Origin: Azolla caroliniana
Taxonomy: Eukaryota; Polypodiophyta
Direction of reading: 5' to 3'
Assembly (NCBI GenBank): GCA_043228905.1
Contig: JBHGNT010000006.1
Span: forward strand, 9,858,001-9,922,000
DNA length: 64,000 nucleotides
Shown here: piece after piece, positions 54,151 to 64,000 of the stretch
How positions within the stretch are numbered: position 1 is the stretch's first letter
How the letters are laid out: every line of letters begins with the position of its first letter
Translations under genes and position numbers: made by a program
The notes under the pieces: generated by a model
What the model saw: only the letters and a program-made list of their open reading frames with translations
The model's database searches: none
Told to the model about the DNA's origin: nothing

Positions 54151-54158
54151 GATAGCAA

Positions 54159-55812
54159 GATGTTGTACACGGAGGCGGATCAACCCCATGGTCGTGGTGG
54201 ATGAGGCGGGTCGGCGTGCAGTGGAAGCGGCCAACAGGAGCAGAACTCAAGGTATAATCGAGATGTCGAAAACAATTCTGAACCCTTCGGAAACAAGGGG
54301 AGTCAAGGTGGCGCCGGAAATTGGCAAGCGAAGGCTGACTCAGAATGTTGACAAGAAAGACCACAAGGAGAGTGAGTGTTGGAAGAAGTGCTCTGATTCA
54401 GACAAGGCCAGATCGAGCCGAGGAGACGTTGATAGGCGTTAGAGATTCCATTATGCCGAAGGCTCAAGGCGAGTTGAAACGGGCCCAACCTTCGTAATGA
54501 AGCACGAAGCCAACTCGATGGCGGTGAACACCTCAAGGTCAAACGAGGTGTGGTATGTGGATTCGGGCGCATCAAACCACATGACAAATCACAAGGAGTG
54601 GTTCACGACTCTAGAGAAGTCGGAGCAGTTGGGGGTCATCGAAACTAGTGATGACACCCCTCACCCCATCGAACACATCGAAGATGTCCCTCTAAGCCTT
54701 GTCGTCCAGAAGGGAATCATGAGAAATGTCTTGCATGTGTTGACAATCACCAAGAACTTGGTGTCGGTAGGACAGATAGTTGACTAGGGCATCCAACTTC
54801 GATTTACTCACCTCAAGTGCTTCATAGAGGAAGAAGGCTGAATCATCACACAAGGGTGTCGACAAGGAAGGATGTTTATCCTCAAAACGAATGATGTAGG
54901 CACCGCTATGTTCGCCAAGGGGCAAAAAGTTGAATCGGACATCGACTTGTGGCACAAGCGATTCAGCCACGTCAACTTCCCGCGGCTTCGGGAGAGGCAG
55001 ACGAAAAACATTATTTTCGGCTTGCCGAAATTTAGTGGTCGAAAGAGCCAAGTCTACGAAGCTTGCTAGTTAGGGAAACATCACTGACTTCCATTCCCAA
55101 ATGAAAGAAATCGTGGCCCAAACAAGCTCAATTTAATCCATTCAAATGTATGGGGACCAATGCAAAATGTGAGTATCGGTGGAAGTTGTTACTTTGTAAC
55201 CTTCATCGAGGACTACACTCAACACACTTGGACATGCTTGATCGAGAAGAAGAGCGAAGTCTTCACCTACTTCTTGAAGGTGAAGAGCTTTGCCGAATGG
55301 GAAACCGACAAGAAAATCAAGTGCCTAAGGTATGGCAAAAAAGAGTACTTTTGCGACCAATTCTCTAACAATCTACAAAAGGAGGGAATTCGACGTGAAT
55401 TCTCTTGCAGATACACACCGGAGCAGAACGGTGTGGCTGAAAGGAAGAATCTGACGATTGAAGAAGCGGCCAAGGCAATGCTCAAGGAGAAGCATATGCC
55501 GAAATTCGATTGAGTCGAAGCTGTCAAGACGACGGTATACATGCAGAATCAGATTTCTGCAAATGGAGGAGTGTTTCCATTTGAGCTGTATTTCGGGAAG
55601 AAGCCGAACTTGGCACACTTGAGGGTATTCGGTTGCATTGCATATGTGCATGTGCCGAAGGAGAGGCGAAGGAAGCTAGACACGAAAGCCGAGAAGTGTA
55701 TCTTAGTCGGCTACTCGGATGAGCAGATGGGTTATAAGTGTTATAACCCCCAAATGAAAGAGGCCTAAATAAGCCAAGATGTCGTTTTCGACGAGTCGGC
55801 ATATGCGTGTTT
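54159..55812 (+). pseudogene. copia D knuckle-protease-integrase remnant
   Basis: After the MITE the translation shows a decayed knuckle (DKKDHKESECWKK, about 54350-54390), protease VWYVDSGASNHMTNHKEWF (about 54547-54605), pre-integrase SDIDLWHKRFSHVNF (about 54938-54982) and an integrase core. The core has NLIHSNVWGPM-type sequence, FVTFIEDYTQHTW and EQNGVAERKNLTIEEA. The C-terminal part has LAHLRVFGCIAYVHV and CILVGYSDEQMGYKCYNP (about 55612-55750). Stops near 54429, 54786, 55067 and 55511 and frame changes disable it. Homology ends near 55812, before reverse transcriptase. Confidence 0.85.
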
Positions 55813-56160
55813 TGCACCCTAACCTACATCACATGCATGGGGACCTCTATAAAAGAGTGGAGGAAAAAGAATCAGGAGAGCTATGTAACGGAGGAAAAAA
55901 CTTCAAATAAAAAAAATCTAGTTATCGTATTTGTGATGTATCTTGTCTCTCAAAATTGAAATATTTATCTCAATCTCTCTCTCTCTCCCTCAATCTGTCT
56001 TAGAATTGGAATCTCCGTCTCTCAATCTCTCTCTATATCTATCTTAAATACTTTCTCGCTAAAGCTAGTACAAACTTCGAATCCTTCTGGTCCAAGGCCC
56101 CGATGATCCCGCTTCATTTCGCGAACACGCGAGGATTTCCTTGATACCATGTGTTGCCCC
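55813..56160 (+). repeat. LTR-like fragment joined to copia D
   Basis: A TATA box (CTCTATAAAAGAGTGG, about 55846-55861), a CT-rich leader and the U5-type module TCCAAGGCCCCGATGATCCC (about 56092-56111) are in plus orientation. This matches the plan of the other U5-module LTRs (E and 6559-7223). It is not the LTR of copia D. Boundaries are approximate. Confidence 0.45.
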
Positions 56161-56609
56161 TCTCACATAATGAAGTAGTTGACGTTAGTTCCATAACTTT
56201 GGAGCTATCATATTGGAGGAAGCAACTCATTTTGGATGAATTTTCTCACGTGCATGATGTCTTTAGAAAATGTGTTAGAGTTTTACCTGAGTAGGTGGAA
56301 CCACTAGGATTTTCGACCAAGAGATGGATTAGATGGATTGATGAAGATATATCGAGGATGAACTGCCTGCTCGAACCATAAGAAATGGATATAGTGCGAG
56401 GGTTAGACACATATATAGAACAATTTCAAGAAATTTTGACAAAATAAAGTCCTTTGCACATTGTTTAGATCGATGTTCCATATGGTAGTAGAAAGTTATG
56501 TTCACTTATATATGGATGGGTGAGTGCATAGTGTCAATTGGTGTTCATCTCTTTATATAAGCTTATAGACTATGTCCATCATATTTGTGCATGGACTTTC
56601 TCGTGAAAC
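56161..56609. other. unassigned sequence
   Basis: No recognisable gene or element end was seen. Confidence 0.5.
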
Positions 56610-56790
56610 TTTAGTTGTATTTGAATATCCTAGGACTTGGGACAAACCAACAAGGACATGTGACATATGGGAACATATGGCGGTCTTGGAGCCTAAGTAG
56701 TTGAATTATGTAAAGGGGACTAGCTACCCTCTTCATTGTCATGTCACACAATTGTTGTCGAGAGTCTATTGGCAAGGTAAAGTGCTTGTC
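56610..56790. repeat. dispersed repeat, similar to 33120-33325
   Basis: It shares AGGACATGTGACATATGGGA, TAAAGGGGACTAGCTACCCT and following short blocks with the earlier copy, in the same order. The class is unknown. Confidence 0.45.
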
Positions 56791-57628
56791 ATTCATCTTG
56801 ACCCCAAGAGACAAATATGAAATCCCATTAGCTTCCAAAACATTGCTTTCTTACAACAAAATAATCACAATAATGGAAGTTAGATATAAGAATGCACTCT
56901 TTGTCTTGAGTGGCATCATATAACATTTTATTCAAATAGAATATTGAGAACTAGTTTTGTCAAACAAGACTAAGAAGATAAATCCTCGTCAATTATCGGA
57001 TTTATAATTGTTAATGATATTATCTTAAGAACCAACACGTTTTTTTTAGATGATGCTAATGTAGCACACTTACCCCTTAACGTAATGTGAGAAAGTAATC
57101 CATGAGATTCTAAATTTCTCAAGATAGAATTAGAATATCTAAAGATAATGTAGTGTAAAAAACTAAACAATATCAAATTAGAAACTATCCATGGTTAGAA
57201 CAAAGCTCCCCCTTTATTTCAACATAATGTAGTGTAAATTCGTTAAAGTGACAATCGGTAAGAAAGTAATCCATGAGATATTTTACCATGGTGGAGAGAC
57301 ACAAGAAAGGACATATAGGTATGAATGACAAATTAGAAGGAGGCAGAAGATGAAAAAGAAAGAAAAGAATAAGAGCATGGCAAGCTATTCAATTGTAAGG
57401 CTTCAATGATGCCCATGGGCCCCAAAGGTAATAAAGTCATATCACATATACCTCATGTCGTAAACCAAGTGGGTTTAGACATGCAAGCATATGAAAGGAA
57501 CCACATACTAAGTTGGGTGAATGTATCTCAAGGCGGAGATCATTGGTGGTTCGACCTAGAGGGGAATCAACGTTAAGAACATGCTTCTAAAGCAATTGAG
57601 GTTCACTATTAAGCGTCTGATGGGTTAG
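56791..57628. other. unassigned AT-rich sequence
   Basis: The only structure seen is a diverged short duplication around AGAAAGTAATCCATGAGAT (near 57090 and 57260) with AATGTAGTGTAAA (near 57150 and 57228). No gene was seen. Confidence 0.45.

Positions 57629-57701
<73 letters not shown>
57629..57701. repeat. compound GT/GA microsatellite
   Basis: A GTGTGT run passes directly into a GAGAGA run. It lies close to the 3' end of the minus-strand LINE and may have grown from its tail. Confidence 0.9.
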
Positions 57702-57706
<5 letters not shown>

Positions 57707-57719
57707 ATTATCGTCTTCG

Positions 57720-60020
57720 GAGGTCAAATATGACCTATGAGACCAAAAATATTACATTTCACGTGATATGTGTCAAAGTGAGTAGTGACTCTCGATGTTC
57801 AAGAACTTTACCAATGAATGTTGCAATCGAGAGTGCACATTGTGGTTGTGAGAGGAGTTCATGCAAAAATTGGGCTCGGTCGAAGAGATGTGGAAAGCAT
57901 GGTCGAATATGATCAAAGGCAGAGCATTGTATCAAAGTGTGATACTCAGACTTGTGAACTTGTTTACGGCAAAGTGTGCATAACCGACCACTCTCATCAC
58001 TTGTGCCCCAACGCCATGTTTCACATCGCAATGCATGTGAGCTAAGTCGCATGGAAGCAATGGTTCAAATGGCAGATAATGGTATGGGCTCTAACATGTA
58101 TCAATGTGTACGATTTCCCCGTTCCGCAAAGAATATGGTTTTGTAGTTAGGTGCAACATGTGTAGTATAATGTGTGAAGCGCGAGCCTCCACATTTGTCC
58201 CATGTCATGATACATTGGCGTTGCAAAAAGGCCTCATTTACAAAGGAATCAAATGATGCATCATGAAGCAAGTGTCTCGCATCCCATCTACCAAACCATT
58301 TTTCTATATCTTGCATCCAACCGGAACACAAAATTTTGCTTTTATGTGTCTTTTGGATCTTTTTGCTTGCTTCCCACGCAATTCTAGGAAGTCGATGCGA
58401 GGGACTTTTTTGAACCTTAAGCATGTATTCAACAACCCTTTCCATGTCCATGATCTCAATGGGAAGCGATCCCGTCTAAAGGAGGAGGAGGGTGTAGAGC
58501 GTTTGTTTCTTAACTTGTAGAAACTTTGTAAGAAAATGTTTTTGGACATTTTCAAACTCTTTCCACATATATTTAGGGATGCTACCACCCCATGCTTCCA
58601 CCCCATAGAGAAGAACTAGTGTCACCAAAGTGTCGAAAAGATATTTCTTGAGGACCCAACACTTAATATCTCCAAGATTGTATGTGTTCTCAAATGCATA
58701 GTATGCTCGCTTACCCACCTCTAAGCGGCATGTAGCACATTCATTCCATCTATGATTTGAAGGACCTTCAAGGCCAAGATATTTGAAGCTTTCCACACAA
58801 AGCAACAATATAAACCTTTACCTCTAAGGCGACTTTCCTCCATTAATACTCGAAGGGTGATAAGGTGATCAATGGTGCTATAGTGTTTCCGAAAGCTAGC
58901 TTGTCCATAAGCTCTCTTACCATTTTTTTCAGCCCATACACTTATCTTTGATTCCATTATCCATCCAAATAGTTTTGCCATTAATGAGCCAACCATGATG
59001 GTTCGATAGTTGTTTACGTTATTTATATCTCCACCTTTATGTAAAGGTTTGATCCAATTTGTAGTCCAATCGTACGACATTCGATGTTGCAATGCATCAT
59101 TAAACATATCGCTTATCCATATATGTGCTTCCTTTCCCGTCCATTTGAGCATTTAAGCCTTTATACATTGAAGATCGCTTGCCTTTCGAGAGGCCAAATT
59201 CTTAAGTCCTATGCATATATCTTCAATTGTAAAGAAGGGAGGCATATGTGAAAGAGAACCATAACACATCATCTTTCCAGCAAGAGATAACTCATATAAA
59301 TTCTTACAATGCATAGACAAGCCGTGAAGAGTTAAGTCACCATAACTCTCAACACGTTTCCCCTTTAGATTTCCCCAAATTTTAGCACATGCATGTGCTT
59401 TCTCTTGCGTTTGGATAAATTGTTGAGTAACTTCCCATATTCTTCTCTTTCTTTGAATAAGCCTTTTATACTCATGCAAATGCTTTTGGTAATTCTCTTT
59501 ATCCTTAACTACATCCAAAACCATAAGGCACTTTCGAGCTTCATGACATTCTTTCTCAAACCATTTTTTCCTAAGTTTCTTGGTGCATTTCCAAGATGTG
59601 TGGTTGGTCGAAAAACATTTGTTTGTACAGGAGAGAATGACTTTCTTGAAAGCTTTCCATTTGCATTCTAGTGTGGCACCATGTTGTATCTTTGCCATTT
59701 GTAACATATCCTCAACCATCTTGGAATACATGGGTGCTCGCTTAAGGTTCATGCTCAAGTGCGGTTGTTTATTATCTTCAATAGCTTTCTCACAATCAAA
59801 CCTATGCATACATTTGAGATCAATACATAAAGGCTTATGATCAGATTCCGGTGTCCATTCACCAAGTGAGAATTTATGTATACGATCCAAAATACCTTGG
59901 AAAGTAGCACATAGTCAATCACACTATTTCCGTTGTGTTTTCTACATGTAAAACCATTAGTGTTGGGCCATAAGGAAATACCATTTGCAATAAGCAATCT
60001 GGTACTATTGCACATTTGTA
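57720..60020 (-). mobile_element. LINE (non-LTR retrotransposon), minus strand, truncated and deleted
   Basis: Reading leftward, this has the end of an APE-type endonuclease, reverse-transcriptase fingers, then a jump to the thumb region, and a C-terminal zinc-binding part. The 5' end is missing at about 60020, next to a GA run. The catalytic centre of the reverse transcriptase is deleted, so it cannot have moved in this form. Confidence 0.75.
57759..60010 (-). pseudogene. LINE ORF2 pseudogene
   Basis: Endonuclease traces are FTCRKHNGNSVIDYVLLS (about 59890-59945) and EWTPESDHKPLCIDL (59815-59860, the SDH motif). The linker and RT start include NNYRTIMVGSLMAKLF (about 58990-59035) and GQASFRKHYSTIDHLITL (about 58860-58915). 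After RGKGLYCCFV the sequence passes straight to ESFKYLGLEG (about 58765-58795), so the segment with the expected YxDD is gone. The C-terminal zinc region reads RLCTLCRKQVHKSEYHTLIQC (57930-57990). Four or more frames are involved. Confidence 0.75.
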
Positions 60021-60042
60021 GAGAGTGAGAGAGAGAGAGAGA

Positions 60043-60575
60043 GATACAAGATATACCTTTACAAAGATGGTTTGGAGATTTATTAATGCAATATGGATGT
60101 CCTTGACAAGAGTGATAAAATCTCCTTTCAAATGGGTTTTTGCACAAGTGGAATTAGGAGGTCTTTCACCTTCTTTTCAGATTATTTTGGATTATTTGAG
60201 GTAGTATGGGCTTTGGTTTATTTGGCATATGCGAAATGCTTTTATATTTGATGAACAAAGGGGAGTACACCGTTATGAGTTGAGATTGAAAGGGTTCCTT
60301 TTATGGCAATTTTCATTGTTGGAGATGTCAAGTATATTCAATCATGAAGAGAGACAAGTATGTAAGTTTGTTGGGCATCACATTCGTCATTTGGTCTGAT
60401 AAGAAAGGTTATGAGATGTTGAGAGACATATTCATGGTTTGTCATGTTATGAATATGTATCTCTCTATGTAGATATGTAAAGATGACTTACAAGTTGTAA
60501 TAGTGGGTTTTTTTACATGCAATTAATATAATTGTGTGATTTTACCAAAAAAGAAGAAAGGATACAAGATATACC
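60043..60575 (+). mobile_element. 5'-truncated LINE insert with 15-bp target duplication
   Basis: GATACAAGATATACC occurs at 60043-60057 and again at 60561-60575. Between them lies a ~500-bp LINE 3' part. It encodes fragments like WHMRNAFIFDEQRG and ends TTAATATAATTGTGTGATTT followed by TACC and an A-rich tail. The same 3' end closes the next LINE at about 61372. This is a clean product of target-primed integration. Confidence 0.8.
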
Positions 60576-61372
60576 AATGTTGCAAGGATATTTGCCATTG
60601 AAAACAAATTTTGCACCTTGGGTGGATTGGCCGTTACAAGATGGTACATGCTTGTTACATGTCACTACAAATATATTGTATCATCATGCGATGACATCAT
60701 TATCTTGGCTATCTCCTAAAGCATGAAGTTGTGGAATGTATGTAAGTCAGATGCAAGGTGGTGGAAAATATTACAACGTGGTTGGCATTCCCATCTACCA
60801 TTTCGTGCAAAGGTATTCGTATGGAGAGTCATCATTGGTGGGCTCCCATTAGGGTCGGCCTTAAAGGGACAAGGACTAGGGTCTAACACTTGTTTATTTT
60901 GCACTGTTCCATTGGAGGATCGTACACATAGGTTCGTTAAATGTCCTAGAGCATGTACCATTTGGAAGTACTTACTGGACATTTGGCAAGTTTTAACCCG
61001 TTGTTGTTTGAGACCTCAACAATGGGTTTTTTCTCAATATGTTCAAAATGGTTCAAATGATGAGATGGAGATATTGTTCCAATTTTTATGCTATTGGGGT
61101 CTACAACACAATTGGAATATGCGTAATGCTTTCATGTTTGATAATAGACATGGGGTGAAAGCGTATATAAAGAAGCTTAAAGGTATTCTCATGTGGAATT
61201 TTTGGATGTTAGAGCATGTGGGGATCATTTCCGCAAATGCATATTCAGGTTTTTTAATAGCATTACAGAACGTCCCTCTCCATACATAGGCATATGATAG
61301 GTAGAGGAGAGTAAGAAGTGTTGTAAGTAAGTGGATTTTACATACAATTAATATAATTGTGTGCTTTTACCA
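60576..61372 (+). mobile_element. LINE 3' fragment, plus strand
   Basis: This is an older fragment of the same LINE family. It contains the zf-RVT region and 3' UTR and ends TTAATATAATTGTGTGCTTT, then TACCAAA and a GA run. The 60058-60560 insert sits at its left edge. Confidence 0.75.
60723..61289 (+). pseudogene. LINE C-terminal zinc-binding domain (zf-RVT) fragment
   Basis: A 188-codon open stretch starts MKLWNVCKSDARWWK and reads RAKVFVWRVIIGGLPLGSAL, CLFCTVPLEDRTHRFVKCPR and RNAFMFDNRHGVKAYIKKLK. This is the C-terminal domain following reverse transcriptase in plant LINEs, with C-x2-C...H-x4-C spacing. The start methionine is accidental, and the RT core is absent upstream. Confidence 0.8.
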
Positions 61373-61733
61373 AAGAGAGAGAGAGAGAGAGAGAGAGACA
61401 TTGGAAGCATATATATGTGTGTGTATATAGATACATATGTATATATGTACATAGAGAGAGACATTAGAAGTATATACTTTTTTTTAGTATGTGCATAGTG
61501 TGAAAACATGAATATAATGAATGGAGTGTGAAAAGGTCCAAAAAGAAAAGCTGTGTCAACACACACACACACACACACACACGAAGAAGAAGAAGAAGAA
61601 GAAGAAGAAGAAGAAGAGTCCTTCCTGACTTCCTCTGTTTCTGAAAGCACGATTTTTATTACTTTCCGCCCCTCTTCTTTCCTTCCTTTGAATCCGATCT
61701 GATCGATTATTACGCGCAGAGACAGACAGAGAC
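61373..61733 (+). promoter_or_regulatory. upstream region of the GDI gene
   Basis: Between the LINE end and the ATG lie a GA run (61373-61399), an AC run followed by a GAA run (61558-61616) and a pyrimidine-rich stretch likely to be 5' UTR. No clear TATA was fixed. The LINE sits only about 360 bp upstream of the start codon. Confidence 0.45.
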
Positions 61734-63898
61734 ATGGATGAAGAATACGATGTGATTGTTCTTGGAACTGGCCTGAAAGAATGTATTCTCAGTGGCCTCC
61801 TCTCTGTTAATTCTCTCAAGGTTAGCTTTTCAACCCCCCCACATTGCTCTGTGTCTTGTTCTTTGTAGATTTCACTTTGGTTACCAAACAAAAGAGTGCA
61901 AATTTCTTCTTGTTTAGGTTCCGATAACAAGTTTAGTATTAGGTTGGGGTTAAGCTTTCACATTACTCTGCGTTTGTGTTTCTGTGTTTTTTTCTGCACA
62001 TTTTGTTCATATAATCTAGAAGTGGATTTCCCTTTTTATTTATTTTTTGACGATTTTTGGACCAGTTTAAACATGACATAGATTTGAGGTTATGATGCAA
62101 AAATATAGTTCTTTTTTCCTGATGATAATAATGATGTCGAGGGCAATGCTATTGATGCTGCTGATGGACCAGTTTGGATCCAATTCAAATCATGGCCCTC
62201 TGACATTTTATTCTGAATGATGAAATTGTGTAATATCTGGATAGTCCTTGCCTTATGCATGAATGCGCTATGAAATAGGGAAAAATATTGGAGAAACTTA
62301 TTAAAAAATCTCAAGATTGGAATATCGTTTAATTTATATCAAAATTTTTCTAGTGTTTTGATAAGAAAATCTCAATCATGAGATATCATATCAAGATTTT
62401 CAAGGTTTCTGTTAAAAATCTCAATCATGTAATATCACTTATCTGTGTAGATAGTTTCAAGGGTTTCGCTAAAATATTTCTATCGTATGCTTATGCTGAA
62501 CTTTCTTTTTCTTTTGCAAGGTTCTGCACATGGATAGGAATGATTATTATGGAGGAGAGTCAGCATCCCTCAATCTTTCACAGGTAAAGTAGATTAAATA
62601 AATAAATGCCAATATATATGGAGATATTAATGAATTGTTCTCTTGCTATGTAATTTTGGTCTCTCATTTCTTGGTTTACTTTTTGTGCAGTTGTGGACCA
62701 AATTTAGAGGTAGTGACAAACCTCCTCCACATTTGGGTTCAAGCAGAGACTACAATGTGGACATGGTTCCAAAGGTACGTACGACACACTGTTGTTTTTC
62801 TTTTCAAATAAAACTTAAACTTTTTGATATTTTGAATAATTCATCCAGATTCCATTTAATATATGAGAAAGAAAGTGCTAACTCTTGCAATCTGTTTTTG
62901 CCTTTATTTTTGTTTAGTGAACTTTGAAAAAAAGTGTTAATAATATGTGAGCAATTTGTTTTTGCTTTTATAAGTGACATAAGATGGTATGAATCAGATT
63001 TTTATTATATGTTCATAATATGTTTTGCTTGTGTTTCTATTTGCAGTTTATGATGGCCAATGGAGCTCTTGTACGTGTATTGATACACACAGATGTCACC
63101 AAATATTTGATGTTTAAAGCTGTTGATGGGAGCTATGTCTTCAACAAAGGGAAGGTAAAGCATTATCCTCTTTATTCTCTTGATGCTCATTTGGTTGAAA
63201 AGTAATTTATTATTCATCTAGAATTTAGGTTATTAACCCAAAATCTCACCATAGTAGGAAATCTTATGTTTCCTGCCATTCCTTCTGTTGGAAAAACTGC
63301 ATTTGGAATAGTAATGAAAAATTTAATTGTTTTGTGTCATTGTAGTTTGCTCATGAGCATATTATTTTTATTCATGTATAAGTCTTTTAAAAAAATGGGG
63401 TTTCCATCGTTATTCGCTATATTTACAGGCAACTATGGTCTGGAAACCTATATACATTGACATTGATTGAATTTAGGCTTACTTTATGTTTATGTGAATC
63501 ATACCTTTATACATGTATTTTTCGTATGTATACAAACCTATGCCACCCTCATTTTGTATTTGCATTGACAACGGTTATCTGGATTTATGAGCATGTTATT
63601 AGTAATTTAAGAAAAAAGAAGCTTGACAGACAATATATCTAAATTTTTTACCTTGTAGCAATAAGCTAATGTGCTAGATGTTTCTAATGGTTTTTCTGGG
63701 ATGCCCGTGTTTCATGTTTGGTCAGATTCACAAGGTTCCTGCCACAGACATAGAGGCATTGAAGTCTCCTCTCATGGGCCTATTTGAGAAACGTCGGGCT
63801 CGGAAGTTTTTCATTTATGTTCAGGATTATGTAGAGAATGATCCAAAGACTCACGAGGGGTTAGATCTTGCAAGGATAACACCGAGAGAGATTTATGC
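61734..63898 (+). CDS. GDI: Rab GDP-dissociation inhibitor, first five exons (partial)
   Basis: Exons are 61734-61820, 62521-62583, 62691-62774, 63047-63154 and 63726-63898. Introns are GT...AG with phase 0 at the first four junctions; the fifth exon ends in phase 2 at GC|GTAATA. The product starts [19 protein letters not shown], the conserved N-terminal region of the GDI/REP family. It continues with [62 protein letters not shown] and [23 protein letters not shown] extracts prenylated GDP-bound Rab GTPases from membranes and returns them to donor membranes in vesicle traffic. About 171 of the usual ~445 residues lie in the window, and no defects are seen. The donor of exon 5 is inferred; without it the frame would stop at once. 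Confidence 0.93.
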
Positions 63899-64000
63899 GT
63901 AATACTTTCTCATAAATCTAAATTCTATGAAAACCTTTTCATTCATTCTTTTGAGACATCCGAATAAATCTTACATGGTTGAATCCCTTTTTGTTTCTTT
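63899..64000 (+). other. start of GDI intron 5
   Basis: AT-rich sequence after GTAATACTTT has no coding similarity to GDI. The remaining exons are expected to the right of the window. Confidence 0.6.

Larger units (their letters stand above)
46717..55812 (+). mobile_element. copia element D, plus strand, split by chromovirus A and a MITE
   Basis: A 5' LTR (46717-47201), primer site and gag N-terminus lead to 47774. Chromovirus A (47775-53530) interrupts gag, which resumes at 53536. A hAT-like MITE (53630-54150) follows, then protease and integrase remnants to about 55812, where homology stops before the reverse transcriptase. There is no 3' LTR. D lies head to head with its relative C. Confidence 0.8.

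Overview
This window is plant nuclear DNA, most likely from a seed plant; the sequence alone does not give the species. Two spliced host genes anchor it. A DUF789-family gene lies on the minus strand (28070-31153, six exons). The first five exons of a Rab GDP-dissociation inhibitor gene lie on the plus strand (61734-63898), and that gene runs off the right edge. Almost everything else is transposable-element sequence, much of it nested, with a quieter AT-rich stretch at about 21.7-36 kb.

Region by region. 1-3630: a plus-strand copia fragment joined to a decayed minus-strand copia (K), which carries a hAT-like MITE in its integrase region and a duplicated LTR. 3900-13873: an old LTR element (E) with a 0.85-kb LTR at each end and a decayed gag. 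E has been invaded by further LTR sequence (about 6559-7560), by a copia (J, 8058-12067, perfect 5-bp target duplication GAGAA) and, inside its 3' LTR, by a solo LTR (12777-13185, target duplication CCTTC). 13874-21717: fragments of minus-strand LTR elements, a 105-bp tandem repeat, and a copia gag remnant with PBS and LTR. 21.7-36 kb: low-coding DNA with two long hairpins, local tandem repeats and the DUF789 gene. 35757-55812: two related copia elements arranged head to head (C on minus, D on plus) around one LTR. Each is split by a nearly intact Ty3/gypsy chromovirus: B (36808-42476, target duplication CAAGG) in C, and A (47775-53530, target duplication GGTGT) in D. 57.7-61.4 kb: broken LINEs. 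61.7 kb to the end: the GDI gene.

The most interesting content is the chromovirus family A/B. The A LTRs show no substitutions between them and differ only in a CT microsatellite; the B LTRs differ at three sites. Just after each 5' LTR there is no tRNA-type primer site. Instead a 12-nt stretch is the exact complement of 12 nt in the LTR that start 33 nt downstream of the first T of the TATA box, where the RNA should begin. The two elements differ at one position on both sides of this pairing, so the complementarity is kept. This is the arrangement expected for self-primed reverse transcription, as in Tf1 and sushi-type elements. Both also carry a GTTAAAC slippery heptamer just before the gag stop, which places pol exactly in the -1 frame. 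Both have a four-unit heat-shock element about 20 bp upstream of TATA, an antisense tRNA-like A/B-box module at the start of the LTR, and an excess of the palindrome TAGTACTA. The solo LTR at 12777 is a third family member. Gag and pol look like the Tf1/sushi/fungal chromovirus group, which raises the possibility of horizontal origin; this is inference and needs a phylogeny.
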